Assembly: GCA_964006375.1 (NCBI GenBank) | Contig: OZ023270.1 | Span: 52,812,120-52,876,119, forward strand | Origin: Tillus elongatus | Lineage: Eukaryota > Arthropoda > Insecta > Coleoptera > Cleridae | Length of the DNA stretch: 64,000 nucleotides | Direction of reading: 5' to 3' | Part shown: one piece after another, positions 45,955 to 61,807 of the stretch | Position numbering within the stretch: the stretch's first letter is position 1 | Layout: the number at the start of each line of letters is the position of its first letter | The notes under the pieces: model-generated | What the model was told of the DNA's origin: nothing | Database searches by the model: none | What the model saw: the letters and a program-made list of their open reading frames with translations, nothing else | Made by a program: the position numbers and the translations under genes

Positions 45955-46440
45955 AAAGCAGACTCGCCAATCAAGGTTTATAGATTAGACAGATTGTCTG
46001 GTAACTTTTAACCAATCAGAAAGCGGCGCGGGATCGTCACATGAATTCCGAATTTAAATCTAGCGGACTAATGGTGCATTGAAACTTGCCGGCATTTTTA
46101 TGTGCGTCTTTACAAAGTTATGTTCTTTTTGAACCTAAAACAAGATTAAACATTTAATATTAAGTTGAAATTAAGATGTTGTTCACATAGTAACAGAAAG
46201 TATTGAAGTTTTAGGACATTATTCGATTTCATAGTAACGGGTCAATTAATTGGTTTATCTTAGAAAGGATTAAAAATTAAGTAATATTTATGAAATTATA
46301 AGTTCATAATGCCTCAAATTGGACCTATTTTTTTCTTCTGAACCGCAATTTAGGTTTTTGGTTTCTTTTTCTTAATTGTTTTCCTATTTTACTTGATAAA
46401 CTTCATTGAATAACATGTAACTTTCACAAAAATTAATTTT
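45955..46440. repeat. dispersed repeat upstream of ERp29, copy 1
   Basis: Direct match, with moderate divergence, to 56050-56450 (aaccaatcag, aacaagattaaacat, aattaagatgttgt, ataatgcctcaaattggac). It starts about 250 bp upstream of the ERp29 start codon and carries a CCAAT box. It could be a mobile element or an old segmental duplication of a promoter-proximal region. Confidence 0.75.
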
Positions 46441-46454
46441 TTCAAGTTTACAAT

Positions 46455-47470
46455 ATTTAGGTAGTTATATATTTGTACACATACAAAATAGTAGGTTTAT
46501 AATTTTTGCAATCAATTCCTAACCACAAAACTCCTACATCTTTGGAGTTGTAAAATAGTACACTGAGTTAGCACAATAAGTAAATAATGTTTGTATATAA
46601 TATTTAAGGATTTATATTTGTATACATACAAAATAATACGTTTAAAATGTTTTACAATCAATTTCAAAGCAAAAAACCATACATCATGTTACGGATTGTA
46701 AAATAATAATATTTTATAGGCTCATGTATATAATAACCAAATAATTTTATCACATAATAGTTAGGTAGGTATTTATTTCTACACATACAAAATCGTAGTA
46801 GGTTTATAATTTTTACAATCAATTTCTAAGCAAAAAACTTATAGTAAAATAATACACTGAGTTAGCACAATAAGTGAATAATTTTAATATACAATATTTA
46901 GTTAGGTGTCTATTTGTACACATACAAAATAGCAGGTTTATAATTTTTGCAATCAATTTCGAACTAAAAAACTCCTATATCTTTAAATTTGTAAAATAGT
47001 ATATTGAGTTAGCACAATAAGTAAATACTGTTTGTATATAACATTTAAGGAGGTATTTATTTATATACATACAAAACACTAGGTGTACAATTTTTACAAT
47101 CAATTTCAAAGCAAAAAACCATACATCATGTTACGGATTGTAAAATAATAATATATTGGGCTACTGTATATAATAAGTAAATAATTTTGGCACATAATAT
47201 TTAGGTAGGTATTTATTTGTAGACATACAAAATCGTAGGTTTATAATTCTTACAATCAATTTCTAAGGAAAAAACTTATACATCTTATATTTTATTTTAA
47301 AATACTGTATATTGTGCTAGTGCAATCTGTAAATTATTTTAGTACATAATATTAAGGTAGGTATCTATTTGTAGACAAATTCGTACGTTTATAATTTTTC
47401 CAATCAATTTCTAACCAAAAGAACACATACATATTTTATTTAAAATAGCAGTATTGTAAGCTATAAGTGT
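46455..47470. repeat. about 150-bp tandem array, seven diverged copies
   Basis: The phrase acatacaaaat...taggtttataattttt recurs at about 46477, 46625, 46782, 46918, 47067, 47222 and (decayed) 47372, so spacing is 136-157 bp. An eighth copy stands alone at about 56554, at the end of the second copy of the adjacent dispersed repeat. Confidence 0.85.
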
Positions 47471-47479
47471 GTGACGCTG

Positions 47480-48284
47480 ATTATTTTACAGGAGTGGAGT
47501 TTGCGATATGAGTAGGATAATGTTGCGAACACAAGAGTGTATAAAGTAGGCATCACGCCCATGTAGTTAGCAGGGAAAATAGTGTACATAACAGTGTTTG
47601 TTCACACCACACCAATGAATCAAGTAAGTTGACTCAGTAATTCAGAAACTACTCACTACCATCGTCAACTCCTAAGGAACAACTGGTTTATTGTTTAGTC
47701 TTGAAGCATTTATGTTCTGTGTTGTTCTGCTCAGACTGGGCACTCAGTGAGCCAACTAATCTTACCATGAATCATTTAGGTTTTCATCACAGTTCATTTT
47801 ATAATTATGACCAGCTTGAAATGAATAGATCTGGACTCTAGGCGTGACTTTTACAAAGTAGAGATAATATGGTCAATGCTACAGTATTGTTGGCACCTGT
47901 TTGGGTTTGCCAAAACTCTAATTTATGAGTATGAGTTCATATTTGGTCTAAATAGAACAATAACATTTATTTGATAGCTAGAAAAATTGTAAGTTTCATA
48001 AAATACGAAAATCTTTAATCACTGTATAAAAGGGGACATTTTTAAGAAGCCTTCTTTATACATTCTTCGTACATTCTCATTCTAATTAATGTTCAATTTT
48101 AGTTACCAGTTGAGAGCAGCATTGATTTAAAAATGATTTGCCTGTGTTACTTACATCATTTAGGTTTCTATAGAATAACAATGTACCTGGTTATTCTTTT
48201 TTGCTGCTAGGTGCGACCCATTTGTTTCTTTATTGCGTACTTACTACTTACACTTACAGATTAAGTAGGATGGAGCCAGTAGCA

Positions 48285-48285
<1 letters not shown>
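47480..48285. other. unassigned intergenic sequence
   Basis: No coding motif, inverted repeat or known element was recognised. Confidence 0.5.

Positions 48286-48360
<75 letters not shown>
48286..48360. repeat. (TA)n microsatellite
   Basis: Pure TA run immediately followed by a short GT-rich stretch and a 5S-like fragment. Confidence 0.95.
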
Positions 48361-48362
<2 letters not shown>

Positions 48363-48383
48363 GTGTGTGCGTGTTTGTGTTCC

Positions 48384-48447
48384 TAGGTGGTCACTCATTC
48401 AAGTAATGATTGTGCCCGACGTTGCTAAGTTCGGTGAGCACACCAAC
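48384..48447 (-). repeat. 5S rRNA-derived fragment, probably part of a 5S-type SINE
   Basis: On the minus strand, CTCACCGAACTTAGCAACGT, CGGGCACAATCATTACTTGA, ATGAGTGACCACCT follows the 3' half of eukaryotic 5S rRNA, covering the A-box, intermediate element and C-box region with about ten substitutions. The 5' third of 5S is absent and a gttggtgttggtg stretch takes its place. A functional 5S gene is excluded; a SINE3-like element or a pseudogene fits. Confidence 0.8.
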
Positions 48448-49280
48448 ACCAACACAGTGTGGCTGTTGTTGTGGTCCAACATTTTTAAAAGTTAAACAAA
48501 AGGAACATGTTAGTTCCTTTTCTTTATTGCTTGCATTATTTTTTACTTACTATAGAAATGCTAAATAATTAATTGTTATTGCATATTACAGAAAATTTAT
48601 TTGAAAAAGACCATTTCTGCGATTTTTATTTAAAATTGTTATAATTTTTTAACTCAATAATAAAATGATAAATGGATAAACTATATACAACCAGACAACC
48701 AATAGTAAAAGTTTAGAAGCAGAAAGTGCGTTATGAGAACGCATTATCATAAACATTGTTTCAAATTTTAATAACCTTTATTTTCTGTATTATGAGAACG
48801 CATTATCATATACACTGTCTTAAATTGCAATAACTTTTACTATCTTTCAACCAAGGAAATTCAGTTTCGGTATGTGACAAAAGCATTATCGACATTTTTG
48901 GGATTATTTGGTTATGAAAGATTTTTATGAAAATTAGCTACCATGCTGCTTTTTATTATTTTATTTTATTACATTATATTCTACCAAAAAAAATTTTTTT
49001 TTCTTCATGTATGTTTTGAAAACAATCTTTAAACGAAAATTGTTTCTGTGGGATTCTGGCGACTCATACTTACTGTTGCACCTAAAGATTCAATATTTGC
49101 AAGTAACTACAAACTATGATTTAATACAACTCTTGGAAGTCAAGCCATGAGCTAATGAGCCATAAATTGACTAAAGTGGGTTGATTCAGTGAAGTGAAAC
49201 CACTCATGGTTAGTACGCATAACTCGTTGAAAAGTGTATTTCTAGCGCTCATTACATTTGTGCAGTCACTGCTACATTTT
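48448..49280. other. unassigned sequence with short hairpin repeats
   Basis: The only structure seen is a motif gtgcgttatgagaacgcattatcata at about 48727 and a close copy at about 48790, each able to form a small hairpin like the Helentron-like 3' end. Confidence 0.4.
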
Positions 49281-51668
<2,388 letters not shown>

Positions 51669-51719
51669 TTTTTCACACTAGTTATATAATAGGTTATTTT
51701 ACTATAGCAAAAATGTAAA

Positions 51720-52517
51720 AATACATTTGAAAATTTTAAATTACAGCTTTTTTAATTATTTTTTTTCATAAAATATCAGCAGTCTTTCTTTTTTCTGCTT
51801 GCTTTTCTTCCCTTTTTATATTAAGGAACTTAATTCTTACAAAAACTTCTTGCCTACAAAATGAAGATACAAGTTCTTTAGGGACATCGTTAACTCTGCC
51901 AACTCAGCAGTTTTTGAACGATGTTTTTCCTAAATTTGAAACTGTCACTATGCAGTTTTTGAAAATATTTATCCATTTTGGTCACATTATGTAACCATTT
52001 ACCCGACGGTTGGATCAAACCATCAAAAGATAAGTTTTGAATCCATGAAGGAAAATGGCTATAATTATGCAGGTTTATAATATGCCTTTATTTGTTTTAT
52101 ATGTTTTTTAGCTAAACAGCCAGCAATGTATGCTAAGCCACCTTTTTCTGATTCTCCCCTGAAGCTATCCTTTGAGTGTATACTGCTGGATATGATGTGG
52201 TACTTTCGTCCATCCTGTCATTGAGCTGATCTTCAACATTTTCCTCTGCAAGTTTGATATTACCGAACTTTGCTTGTTTCACAGCAATATATAGTAAGTA
52301 TTCTTCATTTTCTGTATCTGGAAAACTTTCCACATTCGAATGAGCAGTCACCAGGCCAGGATTTTTTCCTAAAAGAATCATTCTTACTCTATACATGGTG
52401 ATGGATGGTTATGAAGTCCTCCACGAGTTCTAACCTGAAAATTGAAGAAACTAAATAGAATACAGATGTAGACTTTTTCTCTAGCTTCACACTTATGAAA
52501 TCAGAGGAAAAGTATCT

Positions 52518-52611
<94 letters not shown>

Positions 52612-54050
52612 TTAAATGGTTTTATCAAGTAAGGGCAACAACAACCAATTAACAACCAAAAAAATAGATACTATTTAAGTGCAAATTAGGTTTTCACTCA
52701 CTTGACAAAACAAATATGTTCTAAACAGTCTTGGTTTAACCTATGGGTTAAAATATACTGAATAGCATACTCTTTCTTCATATCTCCATACAAGCCTTGT
52801 AAAGCTTTTGTCGACATTATTATTTCACGCTGAAACAGTTGCATGTTTTTTTTCCTATGCAGGTCATTCCACTAATTACATAACACATTTTATTTAAAAA
52901 TTCATCCTGCAAGACTAAATTGGTGCCATATGGTTTTTTTGTTGGAATTGAGGTCGATGGTGAATAAGAATTCATAATATCAAACCAATTTTTTACCAGC
53001 TGGAAAAAATCTCCAGCTGCAGCACTTGCCTTTTGCAGTGTGGATAATCCAGGTAACGAAAATTTTAAAGTACTCCTTAAATAAATATACGCTCGATTGC
53101 TAAAATATCTAACATTTTTAAGTAAGATTTAAAATACTATCTAATTCACTACCTTACAGTAAATGCCCTAGATAATTCTTCTTGGGTCCAACGTGCCTTG
53201 CTTTTCCTTTTAAATATAATTTCAATTTGATTACAAGTTAAAACATCTTTAAAGGCTATTTTCACCCTATCTTCAAAATTAATGCCAGCTTCTTTTAGAC
53301 CTCTTTCTAGATCAGAAATAAGTTGCTGCAGTAAATTTTGGTGATTTTCATATTAATCTTTTTTTCTTTAAACACCGGTTTTCAATTGTTTATATTTTCT
53401 TTTTAAGATATCATACTCTGTTTCGTTACTAGGGCGTGGTCTTTCTGAGAAGTTTATGCTCAAGGTTTCCTCTTGATACTTAATTTTATCAGCTGGTTCT
53501 GTGATGTTCAATGATGCGGTTCTTCATTCCTGCTAATTAAACTTTCCACAATAGCTCTCCTATTTTTATGCAGCATTCTCTTGGACCTTTCACTCTCGTT
53601 ATGTTTTTCTTGCCCGTTCAACAGATATAATGAAGGAACAGCTAAAAATATAAATGTATTATCACAAGTAGGTATAATAGGTACCCTCTAGAGATCTCAG
53701 GCAAACCCCAAATAATATGTAAGTACTACATGCTCTTACACAAAATAAATAAATAATCAAAACCAACAAACACAAAATTTGTACCTGATTTGTTAGATGC
53801 GTCGGTTGTGTATTCATTATCGTAGCCCGCAACCCATCTTTAAAATCCTCAGGTTTAAAATGCTTACTACAAACTATCTTATTTGCAACATGCCAGACAC
53901 CTTTGCGATAATATTTTCTTACTCATTATTTTTTAATCTTCGGCCCTTTAGGAAAAGAAAAGAAGGACAATGTCTCTCCACTTTCCTTTGCCGTTTTAGC
54001 ATTATTTTTGTACGTTGGTACATTACAAATTGTTTCACTGGGCATCTAAG
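51720..54050 (-). pseudogene. P-element/THAP-type transposase, disrupted
   Basis: Read on the minus strand from about 54042: MPSETICNVPTYKNN, then CSKHFKPEDFKDGLRATI and, after a likely intron, VPSLYLLNG. This is a C2CH THAP DNA-binding domain. Next come a coiled segment (YDILKRKYKQLK), RWTQEELSRAFTV, RAYIYLRSTLKF, LPGLSTLQKASAAAG, KNWFDIMNS, ILTHRLNQDCLEH, GGLHNHPSP, YRVRMILLGKNPGLVTAHSN (52133-52396), and the C-terminal IQPSGKWLHNVTKMDKYFQK. That is the P-transposase domain order. Adjacent TAA and TGA near 53925, frameshifts and lost segments show it is dead. A (TA)n run at 52519-52608 lies in a probable intron (donor GTGAGT near 52700, acceptor TTTTCAG near 52435). Confidence 0.85.
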
Positions 54051-54070
54051 TTATCTATTGGCTTCTTTTT

Positions 54071-55461
<1,391 letters not shown>

Positions 55462-56049
55462 TTTTTTAAGTATGTATAATTAGTTTTTTTCGAAATTGAA
55501 CTCATATCTACCTTTATGCTGAATTACCGATTTAATTCTTGATTAAATAACGTCCAATTCGTCCTAAGGTTGATTCTCTGTACACTTATGTTTACCACAT
55601 TACAACAAATCACCTCAAAAAAATAAAATACAGTCTTTAAGTGAATAGTTTCGATTTAACTGCTATTTCGTACAAAATAAACATTAAAATATGTCTGTAA
55701 CTGATCATTTTAGAACTTTTTTTAGCAAACACATCAAAAGTTACCTACATTTCTAATAAATATTATTTAAAGCACCAAAGCCAAACTTAAACTTTTGGCA
55801 TTTAGACTTCACATGACGTATTATCCTCCTCTCGCGTCACTCCCCTCTCGGAGTTACCTGACAACCTGTATAATCTATAAACCTTGCTCGCCAAAAGCAC
55901 ACCCATATACGTAATTATGTAATTGAGCACAGCATAAACAACTAATGCTGGGCCAATGCCAATGCCCAATGCATGATTTGAGTTTGCATTAGACTTGTGT
56001 TATGGGCAAGGCTAATTAGATTAGGTAATCTTATACCTAATCTAAGGGA
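55462..56049. other. mostly unassigned sequence with a partial inverted repeat
   Basis: 55852-55895 (gttacctgacaacctgtata...ataaacc) is an inverted partner of 56048-56085 and of 45960-46005. The rest has no recognised feature. Confidence 0.5.
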
Positions 56050-56680
56050 TATGGTTATAGATTAAAGAGGTTGCATGGTAACTCTCGACCAATCAGAGAG
56101 TGGAGCGGGAAGACCTCACATGTATTCTCAATTTAAATCAAGTGGAATAATAGTGCATTGAATATTGAAATCAGCCGGAATTTTCATGTTAGTCTTTTCA
56201 AATGAATATCTTTTTGAACTTATAACAAGATTAAACATTAAATAATAACTGGAAATTAAGATGTTGTATAGTAACAGAGGGTATATTGAAGTTCTAGTAT
56301 ATTAATCGATTTCAAATTAATGGATTCTATTAATTGGTTTATCTCGAAAAAGGTTAAATAAGGTAATTAATATTTATAAAATTATAAATTTATAATGCCT
56401 CAAATTGGACAGAATATTTTTCTTCTAAACCACAACCTAGGTATTTAATTTTTTGAATCGTTTACTTATGTATGTATGTGCCCCATTTAACAGACAACAA
56501 ATCAGAATAAGTAAATCTTTTAAGTTTATAATATTTAGATAGATATCCTTTTGTACACATACAAAATACATAGTGGGTTTATAATTTTCACAATCAATTT
56601 CTAAGCAAACAACTCATACATCTTACACTTATTTAATTTTAAAATAATAGTAAATTTTGCCAGCCCAATTTGTAAATCAA
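56050..56680. repeat. dispersed repeat, copy 2
   Basis: Direct copy of 45955-46440, followed by one about 150-bp unit of the tandem array seen at 46455-47470. Order and orientation match the copy next to ERp29. Confidence 0.75.
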
Positions 56681-57080
56681 ATTTTGCAGATGAACTCACG
56701 GAGGGCTTTTCGTTTTTTTTTCAAAAACACGTTTACAACACCTCTTAGATGAATAAACCACAAAAAAAAATTCTTGCAAACAACCCCCAAAAAATTACGG
56801 GACCAAGAGCGAAGAGAGGTGTTAGAGGGGGAAGAAGAAACGAATAATCCGAAAAAACAGCTTAGCCGGACTTATAGAAGCTGTCTTATTCCATATTGTA
56901 GATACACCTCCTTAAAATACGGTTTACCCAGTAAGTCGCCATCTAGTTGCGGAATCAAATAGTATGTTGTCACGACAGCTCCAAATAACACAAAATGTTA
57001 TAATAGAGACCAGTTTCGCTCTAATTAGAGCTCGTGAGTACGGTATACTAATTGCAGCGAAAAAACATCTATAAAGTTAT

Positions 57081-58777
57081 TAGTGATGGGTTGTTATTTA
57101 ACAATCTGTTATTTTTTAACTGTTGCCGAGCGACACCAGTAACAATTTGTTATGGATATATAAAAATAACAGGTTACAGGGGACCAGAAACGCTACAGCA
57201 GAAATCTATTTGCGCTTTACACTAGAACTCGGACTCGTATCTGTTTCTGTTGTACTGCAACTAGCTACGATGAATCAACTTCGGTTTTCATCCGCAACTG
57301 TTATAACAGGATGAATGGAGATGAGACTGGAAATTTGGGAATGCTAAATATGTATGGGTATAGAGCATGATATAAAGACTTAGAAGAGATATAATATTGC
57401 GCATATGCCCCGCCCCCTCCTATTACGTCACGTGGTGAGTAACTGTATAGAAGTCCAACTACACACTTAAAACAAAGTCATTCGCAATCAAAAAGTTTCT
57501 TTACGTCAGTTTATTGCGGTTGAAGTTACGCCTATATTGTCTTTTTCAGATCATATAGATCGCAGCACTAAATTTAATCTTTTTCATTTTTATTACTTCC
57601 AACTGTATGCACTTAAATATTAGTAAAATACCTAATTTGTTAAGAGGTTGTGATAAAACGTCAAACCCCACTGCACGTGAGCATATTATTGTTGCATTGG
57701 GCTCACCACTTGACACCATGCGCGTGACAGGTTTAAAAATAGGTAGTCTGATTATCATATCTCTCGTTATTTGTATCATGGGTATAGAGTATAGAGCGGA
57801 CTTGACTTCATAACATAATACTTAACACTTTATACTAGTGTGCTCACAGCTTTGGGAACGTAGGATCGTCGGTACAATGAAACTGTTAAATTTTAACAGG
57901 TTATTGATGGGGATACGGCATACGGACACGGACACCCAAGATTTATAAAACATATTTATAGATCTTGACGGACACCTACTACTAATCGCTGAAACTTCAA
58001 AAATCTCAGGAACATTACCAATTTTAATGAAATTATAAAAATATTCCCTGTACCCGGCATAGTTGAAACCTGACACACTTCACCCTATAGGTAGAGAGAA
58101 AATAATTACCTAGTTTTAATTAAAAATATATATATATATATATTTATTTTATTTTTTGCTTACAATAATTCATTTATTTCATATAACTCTCATTTTCGAG
58201 GAAAAGATGGCTATAGAGGTTTTCAAACTCAATGCTTAACTAATACTTAATGAGTAAAGAAAATTCTAAAGAAATTTTTCATTGTTGATTTTTTTTTACC
58301 AAATTATTATTAGTGATGAATACCCAAAAAACCCCTTTTCATTTTTTTAAAAGAAAAACTTTATTAATTGTTTTAAACAAAACAAAAATATTTTTTATTT
58401 TAAACATTATATGATTGCATAGTATAGTAAACAATTTAAATTATGTTTAAGAGAATTAGAAACATCTAAAGTTTTTGCTCTATCCACATTGTTTCATAAT
58501 TATTTTTGTCTTTTTACTCAAATTAATCCCCTTCACACTTCAGGCCGGATCAACTGATAGTTACATAGCCCGGGGATTGAACCCGTGTAGCAGCGAATCA
58601 CCCTTACCCAACTACGCCCCCGGACGGGTTCAGCTACTGTTACTACGTCATCTACCTGGAATTCTTAATAATTCAGTTCATACTGTTATTTTGAACCTGT
58701 TATATTCAAGTGTTACTTCTCAATAACAGTAACTGTTGCGACCTGTTAAAGCAATTAAACAGTTTTTCCCATCACTA
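57081..58777. mobile_element. non-autonomous hAT element, 1.7 kb, with 8-bp target duplication
   Basis: Ends TAGTGATGGG (57081) and CCCATCACTA (to 58777) are exact inverses. Flanks aaagttat at 57073-57080 and 58778-58785 are identical. Inside are TGTTAT-rich subterminal stretches near both ends and no transposase domain. A tRNA-like fragment is carried at 58561-58625. Confidence 0.95.
58561..58625 (-). repeat. tRNA-derived (SINE-type) fragment
   Basis: On the minus strand, GGGGCGTAGTTGGGTAAGGG (A-box like) is followed by CACGGGTTCAATCCCCGGG (B-box with a pairing T-arm). The spacing of about 30 bp is too short for an intact tRNA and the acceptor stem does not close, so a tRNA-derived SINE remnant is favoured over a tRNA gene. 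Confidence 0.5.
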
Positions 58778-59125
58778 AAAGTTATAATACGCCTATGGTT
58801 GCCAACCTCACAGCACATAGTGAGATGTAAGACAGGAGTCGCCATCTCGTTGCGGAACCAAGTAGTATGTTGTCACGACAGCTCCAAAGAACAGAAAATG
58901 TTATAAAATAGAGACTATCTACAACCAACTAACAATTTTGTAAATTGTCAGCCCTGACCCATTTCTTCCCTAATATAGGGACAATGTATGTAAGGCTCCT
59001 GTTTTACAGCTCACTATGTGCTGTGAGGTTGACTACCACAGCCGTATTACTTTATAGGTGTTTACTCACTGCACTTAGTATACCGTACTGACGAGCTCTA
59101 ATTAGAGCGAAATCGCTCTGCGGTT

Positions 59126-59506
59126 CTAATTGTGGTCAGAATACATCTAGCCTTACATAGCGAATAAGTATCAACTTTTCTACGTCATATTATTTAAAAT
59201 CGTACCAATAGGAATTAGTTTCGCAATTTGCAAATCGCGAGTGTATGAACCTAGCTGTGGCTTTAGGCCTAAAATGGAAGTTGGTCGTCGTAGTCGGTGG
59301 AGCTACGGAGAAGACCTTTTGGAAGAGAAGCGGCTTTGACGAACTGAGTGGTACCGATACATTTCAGCACTTGGAGGCTGATGAACGACCTTTGGCTTAA
59401 AGCACTGTGAGTTTGTCTGTCATTCCACTTCCGCTGAGTTCCAGCAAAAACCTAACGGGAATGATAAACGCAATCTGTGACTGTGACACAACTGTAAGCG
59501 GTAGGC
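59126..59506. other. unassigned, relatively GC-rich sequence
   Basis: A short frame from 59274 (MEVGRRSRWSYGEDLLEEKR) ends after 21 codons. No domain was recognised. Confidence 0.4.
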
Positions 59507-59514
59507 GCCCAAGT

Positions 59515-60993
59515 CAGTGTTGTTCCGTCAAAAAATTATTTGGTAACAGAAATTTTGCGAAAGCGTAATAGAAGGTAATAGATTCTGGATTGAAAGTAAT
59601 AAAAACGTAATAGTAAGAGAAAATTAATGACGTTGATTGAGATTAGCAAAAAATCCTTGTATTATGAAAAATGTTGTAGGTTCGGGACAAAAAAGAACGG
59701 TAAGTTATGTCATATACTCCATCAGCACGACACGGCACTGGTTGACGTATGCAGTCACAGAACTCAGAGTCAGAACAAGGAATAAATGACTTTTGGAGTA
59801 AATGCCATCTACATTTAGACCACAAACTATCATAATCAAAGAACAAGAAGTTCATTGTCAATCTAAATGTCAGAAATATGACAGTTTACAGTTTTATCGA
59901 TGATAGGGAGAACTGTATGACCTCTTTATATAACCGGTGCATTTCTTGAGTAAAAATAACGGGACCACTCAAATTTTGGTATAGCAGATTGGCTTCGGTA
60001 AACATGAAAAACTTGACTGAAAAATAGAGCATTCTTTATTCGAATATAAAGTTAAAAAAAACGTTTTTCAAACATACAGTCAAGAGAAAAACAAGAGCCT
60101 TTTCATTAAAAGTATGTCTACTCATTTCAACTGGTTAATGTAATCAGTTTGAAAGAAAATCAAGAACAAATCAAAAAAGAAAAACACAGCAGTCTTATAT
60201 ATAACATATAAAAAACAAAAATTAATTATCATGCTTTATTCATCAAGTTGATGTAACAAAAGATCAGAAATAATTTAAATCAGTAGTCATTCATCAAAGT
60301 TTTTATTTTTATTAAAACGTTATAGATCCTCCTGACTAGACAGATCTGAATCTTCATTGATATAACAATTTAACAAAGTATCACTGGGTTCAAAACTATA
60401 ACAGTTGCTTTAATTTAACAACTGTTTGGTGACAATCAAAGAACTACATGTCTTCACATTTAATCGGTTTCTTAATTTTGTTTTGATCGAATTTAGCTGA
60501 AAAAAAATTCTCTCAGCTAAGCACGATCTCGGAACTGTCGGATGGTTGCTTGTTTTATGATGCACATAGATAAACATAAAAATGTTGCGGATTGCGAAAT
60601 TGTTTTAATTGTACTTTTTTGCACATTCTTCGATCTCGCGCGGTTTAAACTATCAGGTAACAGGACTGCACACACGAAATTTTGCTTCGCGCAAGTCTGC
60701 CACTGCCAGCGCATACGTTTGATTGGTGAAGAGATTGCAAATATTTCTATCGGTCCAGGCCAATGACGTATAGAGTTTATGTCATTGGTCCAGTCCAGGC
60801 ACAGAACCTGGATGACAAGACAGGAAACGGAAACAATGCTTAAAAGTAGAAATTTAAGAGGGCGCTGCAGGTATAAATCAGAGAAGGTTAAATAGTAATA
60901 GATTTTCCATAATTTTTCAAAAGGCGTAATAACGTAATAGAATGTTTTTTTAGTAATAGATCTATTACAACTGTAATAGCAAGAACAACACTG
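59515..60993. mobile_element. non-autonomous hAT element, 1.5 kb, with 8-bp target duplication
   Basis: Flanks gcccaagt at 59507-59514 and 60994-61001 are identical. Ends CAGTGTTGTTC and, inverted, GAACAACACTG are perfect over 11 bp. About ten copies of a TAATAG motif cluster within 100 bp of both ends, as expected of hAT transposase-binding sites. The interior has a 168-codon minus-strand frame reaching 60517-61023, but it overruns the element end and shows no domain. Confidence 0.94.
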
Positions 60994-61235
60994 GCCCAAG
61001 TAGGTGCCAGCTGAACTCTGCAAAATTTGAAGTATTATCTATAGACAAATCTATGATTACAGATTACGGTTTAGTCTATAGTTGTTTAGTTGTTTCCTAG
61101 GTATATATTTATTATTTAAGTAAATTTAAATTTTACATTTTACAATTTACAATACTGAGTCTGTAATGTAGATATCTGCCGTGTGCCTATAATAATGTAT
61201 TATATGATTATGACCAACTTCCACTAGATATTATA

Positions 61236-61317
61236 ATGATAATATTAAAACGTTTACAATTGCTGCAATCGGTAACGAAATGTAGAAAATTGTCTGGAAT
61301 AAATCCAGTGAAGACAG
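61236..61317 (+). CDS. ALKBH7: ALKBH7 exon 1 (mitochondrial presequence)
   Basis: The ATG at 61236 opens MIILKRLQLLQSVTKCRKLS, which is basic, lacks acidic residues and could form an amphipathic helix, as expected of a mitochondrial targeting peptide. Donor ACAG|GTACAA at 61317/61318. The exon leaves one base of a codon (phase 1), matched by exon 2. The start is inferred; no cDNA was available. Confidence 0.75.
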
Positions 61318-61382
61318 GTACAATTATTAATTATTGTTTAACCTATTAATTATTCATATGTTTATATGCTTTTTAGTTTTAG

Positions 61383-61570
61383 GAAAGTCTCATTCCTATA
61401 TGGATTTGTGTAAGAATTTCGAAGATGAGGATCCATCATATGCAGAAAATTTAATTTCCAATATGCATGTACATCAAGACTTCTTAAGTTCTTTAGAAGA
61501 ACAAAGTCTTATTGATGAAGTTGATCCATATATGAAAAGTTTAAAGTACCAGTTTGATCATTGGGATGAT
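61383..61570 (+). CDS. ALKBH7: ALKBH7 exon 2
   Basis: Reading from acceptor TTTTAG (ending 61382): GKSHSYMDLCKNFEDED, then HQDFLSSLEEQSLIDEVDPY and FDHWDD, with a consensus donor GTAAGT at 61571. An alternative acceptor six bases upstream (ending 61376) keeps the same frame and would add two codons. FLS..EE..L and Y.FDHWD are characteristic of the ALKBH7 N-terminal region. Confidence 0.88.
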
Positions 61571-61633
61571 GTAAGTTAACACATCTCTATTTGTTTTGTG
61601 GATGTGTAACAATTTGCATTGAATTGGTTCAAG

Positions 61634-61807
61634 GCAATTCATGGATATCGAGAAACTGAAAGATTGCAATGGAATACAGATAATACAAAAATTATAAACA
61701 GAGTGCGCGAAATTGCTTTCCCCCCTAATATTGCACAGTTGGAGCATGTACATGTATTAGATCTTGATAAAAGTGGTTTTATAAAGCCACATATTGATGC
61801 TGTAAGA
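61634..61807 (+). CDS. ALKBH7: ALKBH7 exon 3 with the Fe(II)-binding HxD motif
   Basis: The exon begins AIHGYRETERLQWNTDNTK after acceptor TTCAAG and continues HVHVLDLDKSGFIKPHIDAV to donor GTAAGT at 61808. IHG(F/Y)RETE and VHVLDL..G(F/Y)IKPH(V/I)D are hallmark ALKBH7 sequences. H143 and D145 of this gene model are the first two iron ligands of the 2-oxoglutarate dioxygenase fold. The family acts in the mitochondrial matrix and is linked to programmed necrosis and fatty-acid metabolism in mammals. The last ligand His and the 2-oxoglutarate-binding Arg should be in downstream exon(s); none is found up to 64000, so the gene continues past the window. Confidence 0.92.

Larger units (their letters stand above)
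56930..59125. repeat. long inverted-repeat element, arm split by a hAT insertion
   Basis: The left arm (57011-57080 plus 58786-58850) and the right arm (58985-59120, inverted) match over tttcgctctaattagagctc, gtacggtatacta, ctataaagt-aatacg and caacctcacagcacatagtg. The match is contiguous only when the hAT at 57081-58777 and one target copy are removed. A second segment (gccatct.gttgcgg...agtatgttgtcacgacagctc) occurs directly at about 56936-57010 and 58842-58920. Confidence 0.8.

Noticed and set aside
46455..47470. CRISPR array suggested by regular spacing
   Set aside because: Units are about 150 bp and diverge throughout, with no repeat-spacer pattern; the genome is eukaryotic.
60517..61023. 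168-codon minus-strand frame
   Set aside because: It crosses the right end and target duplication of the hAT element and shows no domain or homologous look.
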